The position numbers and the translations under genes were made by a program. Of a stretch of 64,000 nucleotides of DNA, positions 47,343-56,623 are shown one piece after another. The stretch is from Mesohalobacter halotolerans (GTDB taxonomy: Bacteria; Bacteroidota; Bacteroidia; Flavobacteriales; Flavobacteriaceae): positions 124,001 through 188,000 of the forward strand of contig NZ_SWMU01000002.1 of NCBI RefSeq assembly GCF_006120725.1, in the 5' to 3' direction. The notes under the pieces are model-generated. The model worked only from the letters and a program-made list of their open reading frames with translations. It was not told where the DNA came from and did not search any database. Every line of letters begins with the position of its first letter. Within the stretch, counting starts at the first letter, position 1.

Positions 47343-48461
47343 TTAATTGCCTAACATGACTGGCATTACAAGCATTGTAACCTTTTCGCCGTCTTCCAAC
47401 CCATCAACCGGTGTAAGAATACCTGCCCTGTTAGGCATACTCATAGCGAGTTGAACGTCTTTTGATGTTAAATTGCTTAGCATCTCAATTAAAAACCGTG
47501 AGTTAAACCCAATTTCCATATCATCACCGTTATACTGACAGTCTAGACGCTCTTCGCCAGAACTGGAATAATCTACGTCTTGAGCTGATATTTTGAGTTG
47601 AGCACCAGACAAATTAAGCTTAAGCTGGTGAGTCGTCTTATTGGCAAAAATAGAAATTCGCTTGACAGTATTTAAGAATTGTTGACGATCTATGATGAGT
47701 TTGTTTGGATTTTCAGTCGGAATAACTGCTTCATAATTGGGATATTTTCCATCGATTAATCTGCAGTTTAACTCGAAGTCTTCAAAAGAAAATTTAGCAT
47801 TCGTTTCATTGTATTCAATGACGATATCATCTTCGCTACCAATTAAAATATTTTTGAGGAGGTTGAGCGGTTTTTTTGGCATGATAAACTCAGCCTGTTG
47901 ATCACTTTTGATGTCCTCTCTCGTATATTTTACAAGTTTATGAGCATCTGTTCCTACAAAACGTGCATCGTTTTCTAAAAACTGAAAAAATACACCATTC
48001 ATTACCGGTCTTAAACTATCATTGCCCGTTGCAAATATAGTATTGCTTATAGCTGTTGCCAGTGTAGCTGCCATGATTTTGGTGGTAGCAGCATCTTCTA
48101 CCTCAACAGCGTTAGGAAAGTCTTCTGCAGAAACTGAAGCAACTTCTGACTTACCGCCTTGATAACTTATTTCTACAGTGTTATTGTCTTTAACTTTAAA
48201 GGTTAAAGGCTGTTCAGGAAATGTTTTTAACGTGTCTAGTAATATTTTTGCCGGTATAGCAAACTCAACTTTAGATTCAGACTCTACTTCCAGAGTAGAA
48301 GAAATTGTAGTTTCTAAATCAGAAGCTGAAACCTTAAGTTTATTATGATCTAACTCAAATAAAAAATTGTCCAGTATGGCTAGAGTATTTGAATTGTTAA
48401 TAATACCTCCTAAAACCTGAAGTTTTTGAAACATATAGGAGCTGGAAACGATGAAATTCAT
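47343..48461 (-). CDS. dnaN: DNA polymerase III beta subunit (sliding clamp)
   Basis: This 372-residue protein has the three-domain clamp pattern: start MNFIVSSSYMFQKLQVLGGI, ASDLETTISSTLEV, RPVMNGVFFQF, ATDAHKLV, CRLIDGKYPNYEAVIPTENP and the end VTMLVMPVML. The clamp holds polymerase III on DNA. In this genome dnaN is not next to dnaA in this window; the neighbours are ctaA and a secreted peptidase. A -7 box TATATTTG lies 20 bases upstream on the minus strand. Confidence 0.96.
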   Translation of the reverse strand: MNFIVSSSYMFQKLQVLGGIINNSNTLAILDNFLFELDHNKLKVSASDLETTISSTLEVESESKVEFAIPAKILLDTLKTFPEQPLTFKVKDNNTVEISYQGGKSEVASVSAEDFPNAVEVEDAATTKIMAATLATAISNTIFATGNDSLRPVMNGVFFQFLENDARFVGTDAHKLVKYTREDIKSDQQAEFIMPKKPLNLLKNILIGSEDDIVIEYNETNAKFSFEDFELNCRLIDGKYPNYEAVIPTENPNKLIIDRQQFLNTVKRISIFANKTTHQLKLNLSGAQLKISAQDVDYSSSGEERLDCQYNGDDMEIGFNSRFLIEMLSNLTSKDVQLAMSMPNRAGILTPVDGLEDGEKVTMLVMPVMLGN

Positions 48462-48481
48462 ATTTTTACTGTTTTAAAGAA

Positions 48482-48489
48482 CAAATATA
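48482..48489 (-). promoter_or_regulatory. Predicted -7 box of dnaN
   Basis: TATATTTG on the minus strand matches TAnnTTTG exactly, 20 bases before the dnaN ATG, in the 81-base divergent gap with the S8 peptidase gene. Confidence 0.4.
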
Positions 48490-48542
48490 TTTTAAATATT
48501 GCTAATTTACTTAGATTTAGTTCAGATTTATTAACGATTGGT

Positions 48543-51485
48543 ATGACTTATAAACAATTATTAATTGGCGTTTTCATATTTACATTAAGTTACCACTTTA
48601 TTAATGCTCAAACTTTTCAAGAAAGATTAGAGATTACTTCAAATTATGACTTGAGAGTTTTAAATGAGATTGCAGGAGAATATTCAAAACAATATAAGAA
48701 AGACAAAAGAGAAGCCATTGCTTATGCTTTAGAACACGATATTGAGCTTATAAAAACATTAGACAATGGCGGGGTTTCCATTTTAGAGAAAGTTTTAGAG
48801 GATGGAACTTTGATTTATATTCAAACTTACAATGCCGGTTCTGCTCAAACCATCAATACAAATTTGGTTCATCCTAACGGTTCATCCGGATTAGCACTAG
48901 ATGGCCAAGACATAAATCTAGGAATATGGGATGGTGGTATAGTAAGATCGACGCATCAAGAATTAGTCGATAGAGTCACTCAACTCGATAATCCAAACGG
49001 ATTAAGTAGTCATGCAACACACGTTGCCGGAACTATGATAGCTTCAGGAGTAAATCCCAATGCAAAGGGAATGGCCTTTGCAGCTGATCTTTCAGCCTAT
49101 GATTTTGGAAATGACACCGCAGAAATGACTTCAGAGGCTTCCAATGGGATGTTAGTATCCAATCACTCATACGGCATAAATCCTGCAGCCATTCCAGATG
49201 CTTTATTTGGGGCATATTTGTCGGTATCAGCCAATGTAGACCAGTTAGTTTATAATGCTCCGTACTATCTTCCCGTTTTTGCAGCTGGCAATAGCAGAAA
49301 TGTACTACCTTCACAAGGTGGACCGTTTAATGACAGTAAAAATGGGTTTGATTTGATTTCCGGAAAAAATTTAGCTAAAAATATCTTATGTGTTGCCAAT
49401 GTTTTAGAAGTCAATAATTATCAAGATGCCTCAAGTGTTGTGATGTCTAATAGCAGTAGCTGGGGACCAACTGATGATGGTCGGATTAAGCCTGATATCT
49501 CAGCCAAAGGAACCAATACATTTTCTTCTATTGCCAACTCAGATACTGGTTATGCCAATTTTTCAGGGACGTCTATGGCTGCACCAAGCGTAAGTGGAAG
49601 TATTGGTTTATTACATCAACATCACAACAACATGTACAATGGCTTTTTAAATGCCGCTTCGATGAGAGCTTTGGTGATTCATACAGCTAGAGAAGCCGGA
49701 GATAACTCCGGACCAGACTATAAATTTGGTTGGGGTCTTATGGATACCGCTGCTGCAGCTGATCTTTTGACAAATAAAAATTTTACTTCTATAATTGAAG
49801 AAAATACATTAAATAATGGCGCCACCTATTCTTTTACAGTAGATGCTGTAGATCCAAACACCCCATTAGTGGCTACAATAGCTTGGTCAGACCCGGCTGG
49901 ACCTATACAAGATACCAGTAGCGCAGACGATTCTACACCTCGTTTAGTCAACGATTTAGATATTCGAGTAATTGCACCCGATGGGTTTACTGAATTTAAA
50001 CCGTGGAAACTTACCGCATTATTACCCAATTCCCCTGCTACAAAATCTGATAACAGTGTTGATAATGTTGAAAAAGTTGAGGTTGATAACGCTAGCGGAC
50101 AGTACACGATACAAATTACGCATAAAGGGACATTACAAAACCTTGCTCAAGATTACAGTATAGTGATAAGTGGAATTGCAGAATCTAATTTTGCACTTCA
50201 AACTGATATACCCAATCGCTCATTTTGTGCCGATGAAATTGCTACATTCGACTTAGAAATTAATTCTATCGATTCTTTTAATGGAAATATCAACTTAAGT
50301 GCAAGTGGTTTGCCTGCAAATTTATCAGAAGCCTTTTCCCCTTCAAATATAAATTCCCAAGGGACATCAACATTAAATATAGATAACTTATCAACTGTAT
50401 CACCCGGAGATTATCCTTTTACCGTTACGGCAACATCAGGCAGTGAAAGTTTTAGCTTTGATTTTAATCTAAACATTAAGCCTGCATCAGCTTTACCTCA
50501 ATTGTCAATTAATAATCCAAATAGTACTCAATTAAGCTCATTGTCTCCAGTCTTAAATTGGGACGGAATTCCAGAAGCTTCTGATTATGAGGTAGAATTG
50601 TCAACATCATCAAATTTTGATTCATTATTTTTTAGCCAAATCACTGAAGATACGCAAGTCATCACCCCTGAATTGGAGTCCGATCAACAATACTATTGGC
50701 GGGTTAGACCTATCAGTAATTGTGTGATGGGCAGCTTTACAGTGGATTCCTTTACTACAAAACCCCTAGAGTGTTTACCAATTACATTTTCAAATGATAC
50801 ACCGGTAAATATCGTCAGTTCAGGACCTAATCTCGTACAATCTGTAATTAACATATCCGGAGTATCTCAAACTAATTTCATTGAAGATATTAATGTTAAT
50901 TTTGAACTGACTCATACCTGGTTAGCTGATTTAGAAGTGACATTAACGAGTCCGGCAGGTACTACAATTACACTCTTAGATCAACCTTGTGATAATTTGG
51001 ACGATGTTGATGTAACTTTTGATGATAAAGGCTTAGCCCAAAGTTGTAATGGATTTAACCCACCGGCATTATTAGGACTTATAAAACCAGATGAAAAATT
51101 ATCAACTTTTGTAGGAGAAAACCTCAATGGGGATTGGATTTTAACAGTAAATGACATGTTTCCGGGAGATGGCGGAAGCATTGATAGTTTTGGAATTGAA
51201 TTGTGTTATGAAGAAACTCTATCAGTTAGCGACATGGCATCAATAGAGTTCAGTATTTATCCAAACCCAAGCTCTGGTCGAGTAGTGGTAAATTTTAATC
51301 AAAATATTAGTGATGACGTAAAAATTGATATAATTGATCTTAATGGAAGAGCTTTAAGATCCTTCGCCCATGAAAATTCTTCTAATAATTTTAGCTTTAA
51401 CTTAAGTGATTTGAGTTCAGGTATATATTTTGTCAGGATAAAATCACAGAACCAATCTGCTGTTAAAAAATTGATTTTAAAATAA
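48543..51485 (+). CDS. Secreted S8 subtilase with P-domain and T9SS sorting domain
   Basis: The start is the ATG at 48543, which opens a signal peptide (YKQLLIGVFIFTLSYHFINA); the frame extends upstream into dnaN. The 980-residue protein has a propeptide, a peptidase S8 domain with the triad in LGIWDGGIV (Asp), SHATHVAGTM (His) and FSGTSMAAPSVSG (Ser), beta-sandwich domains including a fibronectin-like repeat, a proprotein-convertase P-domain (FELTHTWLADLEVTLTSPAG), and a type A C-terminal sorting domain (IYPNPSSGRVVVNF ... LSSGIYFVRIKSQNQSAVKK). It is exported by Sec, then by type IX secretion, and held at or released from the cell surface. Confidence 0.95.
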   Translation: MTYKQLLIGVFIFTLSYHFINAQTFQERLEITSNYDLRVLNEIAGEYSKQYKKDKREAIAYALEHDIELIKTLDNGGVSILEKVLEDGTLIYIQTYNAGSAQTINTNLVHPNGSSGLALDGQDINLGIWDGGIVRSTHQELVDRVTQLDNPNGLSSHATHVAGTMIASGVNPNAKGMAFAADLSAYDFGNDTAEMTSEASNGMLVSNHSYGINPAAIPDALFGAYLSVSANVDQLVYNAPYYLPVFAAGNSRNVLPSQGGPFNDSKNGFDLISGKNLAKNILCVANVLEVNNYQDASSVVMSNSSSWGPTDDGRIKPDISAKGTNTFSSIANSDTGYANFSGTSMAAPSVSGSIGLLHQHHNNMYNGFLNAASMRALVIHTAREAGDNSGPDYKFGWGLMDTAAAADLLTNKNFTSIIEENTLNNGATYSFTVDAVDPNTPLVATIAWSDPAGPIQDTSSADDSTPRLVNDLDIRVIAPDGFTEFKPWKLTALLPNSPATKSDNSVDNVEKVEVDNASGQYTIQITHKGTLQNLAQDYSIVISGIAESNFALQTDIPNRSFCADEIATFDLEINSIDSFNGNINLSASGLPANLSEAFSPSNINSQGTSTLNIDNLSTVSPGDYPFTVTATSGSESFSFDFNLNIKPASALPQLSINNPNSTQLSSLSPVLNWDGIPEASDYEVELSTSSNFDSLFFSQITEDTQVITPELESDQQYYWRVRPISNCVMGSFTVDSFTTKPLECLPITFSNDTPVNIVSSGPNLVQSVINISGVSQTNFIEDINVNFELTHTWLADLEVTLTSPAGTTITLLDQPCDNLDDVDVTFDDKGLAQSCNGFNPPALLGLIKPDEKLSTFVGENLNGDWILTVNDMFPGDGGSIDSFGIELCYEETLSVSDMASIEFSIYPNPSSGRVVVNFNQNISDDVKIDIIDLNGRALRSFAHENSSNNFSFNLSDLSSGIYFVRIKSQNQSAVKKLILK

Positions 51486-51509
51486 CAATGCTATATTTCA
51501 AAGTCTAAT

Positions 51510-53963
51510 ATGAGCTATTATGCTGATGTCATTTTACCTTTAAATATTGAGAATTTACTCACTTACAGTCTAAGTGAGGAAATGCGTCATCAGTGTCAGA
51601 TTGGATCCAGAGTTGCTGTACCTTTAGGTAAAAAAAAACTCTACACAGCCGTTGTAGTCAATATTCACCAAAACCAACCTTTGCATTATGAGGCTAAACC
51701 TGTTAAAGAAGTTTTAGACCACTACCCAATTCTCAGCATTAACCAACTCAAATTGTTTAAGTGGGTTAAAAAATATTACTTGTCATCTTTTGGGCTTATC
51801 TTAAAGGCCTGCTTGCCAAACGCTTTACTTATTCAAAGCGAAACTTTACTTCAACTTAACGATAAGATAAGTTATAAAAAACAAAATTTATCTGACGATG
51901 AATACCTACTCCTAGAAGCTGTTGAAAAGCACACTCAAATCAAAATGAGTGATGCGCAAAAAATACTGGGAAAAACTTCTGGTCTCAAGGTGGCAAATAA
52001 GCTTATAAGTAGGGATTTGATAAGTATAGACCGCCACATTAGACGAAAGTATAAGCCTAAACTGAAGACTTATATTAGGATAAATAAAACCTATGAAACG
52101 ACTGAAAACCTAAAAACTTTACTCAATAATCTTGGGCGAGCTCATAAACAGAAAGAGGTCGTATTACATTACTTTAAATTAATGGGGAAGTCAACCAAAC
52201 CCTTATCAAAGCAAAACTTTAAATCACAAATCGATGCAAGTGATTCAGTTTTAAATTCTCTTATTGATAAAGGTGTTTTTGAAGAATTTAGTATACAGCA
52301 AGATCGAATCAAAAACAGCAAAATTACAACAGCAAACCACTTTTCTCTATCAACACCTCAACGCGAAGTTTTTGAAACTATAAAATCGCATTTTAACTCG
52401 GATGATGTCGTGCTGTTTAAAGGGGTCACTTCATCAGGAAAAACAGAAATATATCTCAAGCTAATTAAAGAGTACCTTGAAAAGCAACAGCAAATTTTGT
52501 ATTTACTTCCTGAAATTGCACTTACTACTCAACTCATTCAACGGATAAAAAGCCAATTTGCTGATAAGGTGTTTGTCTATCACAGTAAATATTCGGCCAA
52601 TGAACGCGTAGAGATTTATAGACATGTATTAAACGCTGATTCTGGACAAATCATTGTTGGAACACGCTCATCTATATTTCTCCCTTTTAAAAACTTAAAA
52701 TTGGTTATTGTTGATGAATCTCATGAAAACAGTTATAAACAATATGATCCTTCACCAAGATATCATGCGCGAGACACGGCTGTAGTTCTAGCTTCGATTC
52801 ATCGCGCAAAAGTGTTGATGGGTTCGGCGACTCCGAGTTTAGAAAGTTTTTACAATGTTAAGGAGGGAAAATTTAAATATGTAGAACTTAATAAACGTTT
52901 TGGTGACGTTAAACCACCTGTCATAAAGACCATTGACTTAAAAGACAAGTATAAACGAAAAAAAATGAAAGGTCATTTTTCGGATACATTGGTCGAGCGC
53001 ATCACTGAAACGCTGAGTAAAGGGAAGCAAATCATAGTTTTTCAAAACCGCAGAGGCTATTCTCCGATTATAGAATGTCTAACCTGTGGACATTCACCGC
53101 AGTGCCCACATTGTGATGTCAGTTTAACGCTTCATAAGACCAATAACACTTTAAGATGCCATTATTGTGGGTACAGAATGGCGGTTCAAAATAAGTGTTT
53201 GTCCTGTGGAAGTCAAGATCTTAGTTCAATGGGATTTGGCACAGAGCAAATAGAACACGAAGCCAAGGATTTATTCCCAAAAGCGAATGTCAAACGAATA
53301 GATTTGGATACCACTCGAGGAAAATACGATTTTGAAAATCTCATCGCCGGATTTGAGAATCTCGAAATTGATATCCTTATTGGCACCCAAATGTTGACTA
53401 AAGGATTGGACTTTAGAAATGTTGATTTGGTTGCAGTCATGCATGCAGACGGCTTGTTTAACTTTCCAAACTTCAGAGCATTTGAAAAAAGTTATCAGCT
53501 ATTAACGCAAGTTGCTGGAAGAGCAGGTCGTACCAAAACACAAGGTGAAGTGTTAATACAAACATTTCAGCCTCAACATCGTGTTATTCAAGATGTCATT
53601 ACAGAAAATTATACCAACCTATATGAGCAAGAAATGGCACAGCGATTGCACTTTCATTATCCACCTTACTACAGAATAATAAAGTTGGTTTTTAAGTCTA
53701 AAGATTACAATCGTTTGAATGAAGCCGCAGACTGGATGGGAATTTACCTCAAACAAATTTTTAGCAAAAATATATTAGGTCCAGAATTTCCCGGTATAGC
53801 CAGAATACGAAACAAATACATTAAACACATTATTGTCAAAATACCTCCTGAACAATCTATAACAAAGACCAAATCTTACCTCATAAAAGGCATAGAGCGT
53901 TATAAAGCTGTTTCAAAATTTAAAAGCGTCCGTTTAAATGTCGATGTTGACCCTTACACATAA
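51510..53963 (+). CDS. priA: Primosomal protein N' (replication restart helicase PriA)
   Basis: PriA restarts stalled forks. The 817-residue protein has the N-terminal 3'-DNA-binding domain (YADVILPLNIENLLTYSL), Walker A FKGVTSSGKTEIYLKLI, the DEAH-type box IVDESHENSYKQYDPSPRYH, GSATPSLESFY, and eight-cysteine zinc ribbons (CLTCGHSPQCPHCDVSL, CHYCGYRM and CLSCGSQDL). The motor ends with QVAGRAGRTKTQGEV. A strong terminator follows immediately. Confidence 0.96.
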   Translation: MSYYADVILPLNIENLLTYSLSEEMRHQCQIGSRVAVPLGKKKLYTAVVVNIHQNQPLHYEAKPVKEVLDHYPILSINQLKLFKWVKKYYLSSFGLILKACLPNALLIQSETLLQLNDKISYKKQNLSDDEYLLLEAVEKHTQIKMSDAQKILGKTSGLKVANKLISRDLISIDRHIRRKYKPKLKTYIRINKTYETTENLKTLLNNLGRAHKQKEVVLHYFKLMGKSTKPLSKQNFKSQIDASDSVLNSLIDKGVFEEFSIQQDRIKNSKITTANHFSLSTPQREVFETIKSHFNSDDVVLFKGVTSSGKTEIYLKLIKEYLEKQQQILYLLPEIALTTQLIQRIKSQFADKVFVYHSKYSANERVEIYRHVLNADSGQIIVGTRSSIFLPFKNLKLVIVDESHENSYKQYDPSPRYHARDTAVVLASIHRAKVLMGSATPSLESFYNVKEGKFKYVELNKRFGDVKPPVIKTIDLKDKYKRKKMKGHFSDTLVERITETLSKGKQIIVFQNRRGYSPIIECLTCGHSPQCPHCDVSLTLHKTNNTLRCHYCGYRMAVQNKCLSCGSQDLSSMGFGTEQIEHEAKDLFPKANVKRIDLDTTRGKYDFENLIAGFENLEIDILIGTQMLTKGLDFRNVDLVAVMHADGLFNFPNFRAFEKSYQLLTQVAGRAGRTKTQGEVLIQTFQPQHRVIQDVITENYTNLYEQEMAQRLHFHYPPYYRIIKLVFKSKDYNRLNEAADWMGIYLKQIFSKNILGPEFPGIARIRNKYIKHIIVKIPPEQSITKTKSYLIKGIERYKAVSKFKSVRLNVDVDPYT

Positions 53964-53966
53964 AAA

Positions 53967-53996
53967 AAAGACTACTCTAACGAGAGCAGTCTTTTT
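53967..53996. terminator. Bidirectional intrinsic terminator
   Basis: A stem of about 12 bp with one mismatch (aaagactactct/agagcagtcttt, loop aacg) is flanked by A8 on the left and T5 on the right. It serves priA on the plus strand and the secreted-protein gene (54020-54610) on the minus strand. Confidence 0.9.
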
Positions 53997-54019
53997 CAAA
54001 ACTAAACCTAACACAATGA

Positions 54020-54610
54020 CTATCGAATTGCAAGCATTTTGGTAAATGATTGCTTGCCAACATTTACTTGTACACTATATTTACCTTTTGGTAATTTTCT
54101 TGTATCGAATGTTTTTTTAACTACTAAATCATTGAGATTTTTAATTTCGGTCAATTCATAACCATTTTCGTCTTTAATACTAATTCTAACATTCTCGAGT
54201 TGAGGATTTGTTATCCCGACGTTCAAAAAGTTATGATCTTGTCTAATCATTGGCTTAAAACTTATGCGATTGAAATCTGAAGTCACTTCTGCGTGATCTC
54301 CATTTTTGACAATAACCGCAGTATTAATTTTGCTTTCGTTTTCATATTTCACAAAATACTTTCCATTAGGTAAAGTAGATAGCGCAAAAGTTTTTAAGTA
54401 TGTACGTTCGTTGATTACTTCGTAAAAAAGTAATGTACCTTCTTCGTCAAAAATTCTGATGTGTTCCTCACCAGTTAGTTCACTGGCTTCAATGACGATC
54501 TCTGCATTTTCATTTGTTCTGATTTTGATGTCAGAGGCTGTGCTAACTTGTGCAGAAAGTAAAACAGCTATTACTGTAATCATTAATTTCATAGTTTTCA
54601 TAATTTTCAT
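54020..54610 (-). CDS. Secreted protein with two tandem beta-sandwich domains
   Basis: I start at the ATG at 54610 (MKIMKTMKLMITVIAVLLSA), which gives a proper signal peptide; the frame is open a little further. The 196-residue protein holds two similar halves, each with a strand pattern like the T9SS C-terminal domain or DUF3244: EHIRIFDEEGTLLFYEVI...LPNGKYFVKY and VRISIKDENGYELTEIKN...LPKGKYSVQV. It ends in FTKMLAIR, reminiscent of type A sorting domains, but no catalytic domain is attached. Function unknown. Confidence 0.75.
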   Translation of the reverse strand: MKIMKTMKLMITVIAVLLSAQVSTASDIKIRTNENAEIVIEASELTGEEHIRIFDEEGTLLFYEVINERTYLKTFALSTLPNGKYFVKYENESKINTAVIVKNGDHAEVTSDFNRISFKPMIRQDHNFLNVGITNPQLENVRISIKDENGYELTEIKNLNDLVVKKTFDTRKLPKGKYSVQVNVGKQSFTKMLAIR

Positions 54611-54793
54611 TTTTTTATAATTATAGTACAAACATACCACTGAAGTTCACTTTAAGTTTGGTCAAAAATAACCATTAATGATGCTATATTAACATAAATA
54701 CTGTTTTAACATATATTTAAAATTAAAATATCATTAAATTATACCATATTGTAGTTATTTAATTAATTTAGCACAAATTAGAGTTAAAATATC

Positions 54794-55666
54794 ATGAGTC
54801 TAGTCAAACCAGAATTTGAAAAAATTGAACCTCCTTTTGGGAGTTCTATTGTTTACAAGCGATTTTCAAAACATGTCGAAAACGTCAAACCTTTCTGGCA
54901 TTATCATCCAGAGCTAGAAATTGTTTACGTCAACGGTGGCTCAGGTCGTCGTCAGATAGGAAGCCATGTCTCTTATTACAGGAATGGAGATTTAATATTT
55001 ATCGGTTCCAATTTACCTCATTGTGGGTTGACCGAGAAATTGACCAACAACAAACGAGAAACCGTCTTGCAGATGTCTCCTGATTTGCTTCATCAGGCTT
55101 TTTTTGATATTGCAGAAATGTCTTTTATGTCTGGATTGCTGGAACGGGCAAAGCGTGGTTTAGTATTTCATGGCGAATCTAAGCGTAATATCGGAAAAAT
55201 GATTGAGGAGATGAACGATATGAATTACTTTGAGCGTATTGTTGCCATGCTCAATGTTTTCAAAGCGATGGATGAAGCCAAAGATTATACCATTCTTAAT
55301 GTTCAAGAATTTACTTTAGAAACCTCTACCAAAGAAAGTGAAAAAATCAATTTGATTTTTAATTATGTCAAGGAACATTACACCAAAAGTATAAGTCTTG
55401 AAGAGATAGCAGATGTAGCTAGTATGACCGTTCCGGCATTTTGTCGGTATTTTAAAAAAATGACACGCAAAACTTTTACAGAGTTTGTAAATGAATATCG
55501 TATTGCCCATGCCGCTAAACTCTTACATGAAAAACAAATTAGCATTTCAGAAGTTTGTTACGATAGTGGATTTAATAATTTGTCTCATTTCAATAAACTA
55601 TTTAAGGCCTTTTTTGGAAAAACACCTTCGGTCTATCGTGAAGAATTAAAGTTTTTAATGACATGA
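54794..55666 (+). CDS. AraC-family transcriptional regulator
   Basis: The 290-residue protein has an N-terminal cupin domain (FWHYHPELEIVYVNGGSGRR, GDLIFIGSNLPHCGLTE) and a C-terminal AraC/XylS double helix-turn-helix (SLEEIADVASMTVPAFCRYF, ISEVCYDSGFNNLSHFNKLF, FFGKTPSVYREE). It binds an unknown small ligand and DNA. The next genes, 49 bases downstream, are an ABC ATPase and a permease/peptidase; regulation of those is likely but unproven. The upstream 130 bases are very AT-rich. Confidence 0.92.
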   Translation: MSLVKPEFEKIEPPFGSSIVYKRFSKHVENVKPFWHYHPELEIVYVNGGSGRRQIGSHVSYYRNGDLIFIGSNLPHCGLTEKLTNNKRETVLQMSPDLLHQAFFDIAEMSFMSGLLERAKRGLVFHGESKRNIGKMIEEMNDMNYFERIVAMLNVFKAMDEAKDYTILNVQEFTLETSTKESEKINLIFNYVKEHYTKSISLEEIADVASMTVPAFCRYFKKMTRKTFTEFVNEYRIAHAAKLLHEKQISISEVCYDSGFNNLSHFNKLFKAFFGKTPSVYREELKFLMT

Positions 55667-55715
55667 TTTGTAACAATTTTAAAAAAAAGATACTCATAAA
55701 TTAAATAAAACTCTC

Positions 55716-56612
55716 ATGCAAACATTAAGACTTTCTCGTGTATCTAAAACCTATTCCAATGGGGTCAAAGCTTTAGACGATGTCAGTATTGAAATCGAAC
55801 CAGGAATGTTTGGTCTATTAGGCCCAAACGGCGCTGGCAAATCTACCCTAATGCGAACCATTGCTACGCTTCAAGAACCCGATCAAGGTGAATTGACTCT
55901 TGGGGATATTAATATTCGAGAAGACAAAATGGCCTTGAGAAAAGTTTTGGGCTATTTGCCTCAAGAATTTGGAGTATACCCAAAATTATCTGCAGAAAAA
56001 CTTTTACATTATTTTGCTCAGCTTAAAGGTGTTGAAAGCAAAAAAGATCGTCAAAAAATTGTGGACTTTGCATTAGAAATCACTAACCTCAGTGATGTTA
56101 GAAAAAAATCTGTAGCTGGTTATTCTGGTGGTATGAAACAGCGATTTGGTATCGCTCAGCTTTTACTCAATGATCCACACCTTATTATAGTTGATGAACC
56201 AACCGCAGGACTTGACCCAGCTGAGAGGCATCGTTTTTTGAATGTCTTGCGTGATATTGGCACCAATCATATTGTGATACTTTCAACCCATATTGTCGAC
56301 GATGTAAAAGAACTTTGTACCGATATGGCCATTTTGAATGGTGGAAAGCTTTTAAATCACCACAAACCAACAGATGCTATTGAGAATTTAAAAGGCAAAA
56401 TATGGAATAAAGTTATTGATAAGGATGCATTAGAATATCACGTCAATGAATTTAATGTCATTTCAAGAAATTATAATCAAGACCATTCCTTGAACATAAG
56501 AGTACGAAGTGATATGAAACCAGCTGATGGTTTTAATGTTATCGAGCCGGAATTGAGTGACGTATATTTTGTGAGTCTGAAAGAGGATGAAGTTCATAAT
56601 TCGAATGCCTAA
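55716..56612 (+). CDS. ABC transporter ATP-binding protein
   Basis: This 298-residue ATPase has Walker [20 protein letters not shown]-loop LGYLPQEFGVYPKLSAEKLL, signature VAGYSGGMKQRFGIAQ, Walker B LIIVDEPTAGLDPAERHRFL and switch His in ILSTHIVDD. It falls with the CcmA/NatA-type exporters. It lies 11 bases ahead of the ABC permease/M1 peptidase gene and surely forms one transporter with it. Confidence 0.95.
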   Translation: MQTLRLSRVSKTYSNGVKALDDVSIEIEPGMFGLLGPNGAGKSTLMRTIATLQEPDQGELTLGDINIREDKMALRKVLGYLPQEFGVYPKLSAEKLLHYFAQLKGVESKKDRQKIVDFALEITNLSDVRKKSVAGYSGGMKQRFGIAQLLLNDPHLIIVDEPTAGLDPAERHRFLNVLRDIGTNHIVILSTHIVDDVKELCTDMAILNGGKLLNHHKPTDAIENLKGKIWNKVIDKDALEYHVNEFNVISRNYNQDHSLNIRVRSDMKPADGFNVIEPELSDVYFVSLKEDEVHNSNA

Positions 56613-56623
56613 ATTTTAAAAAC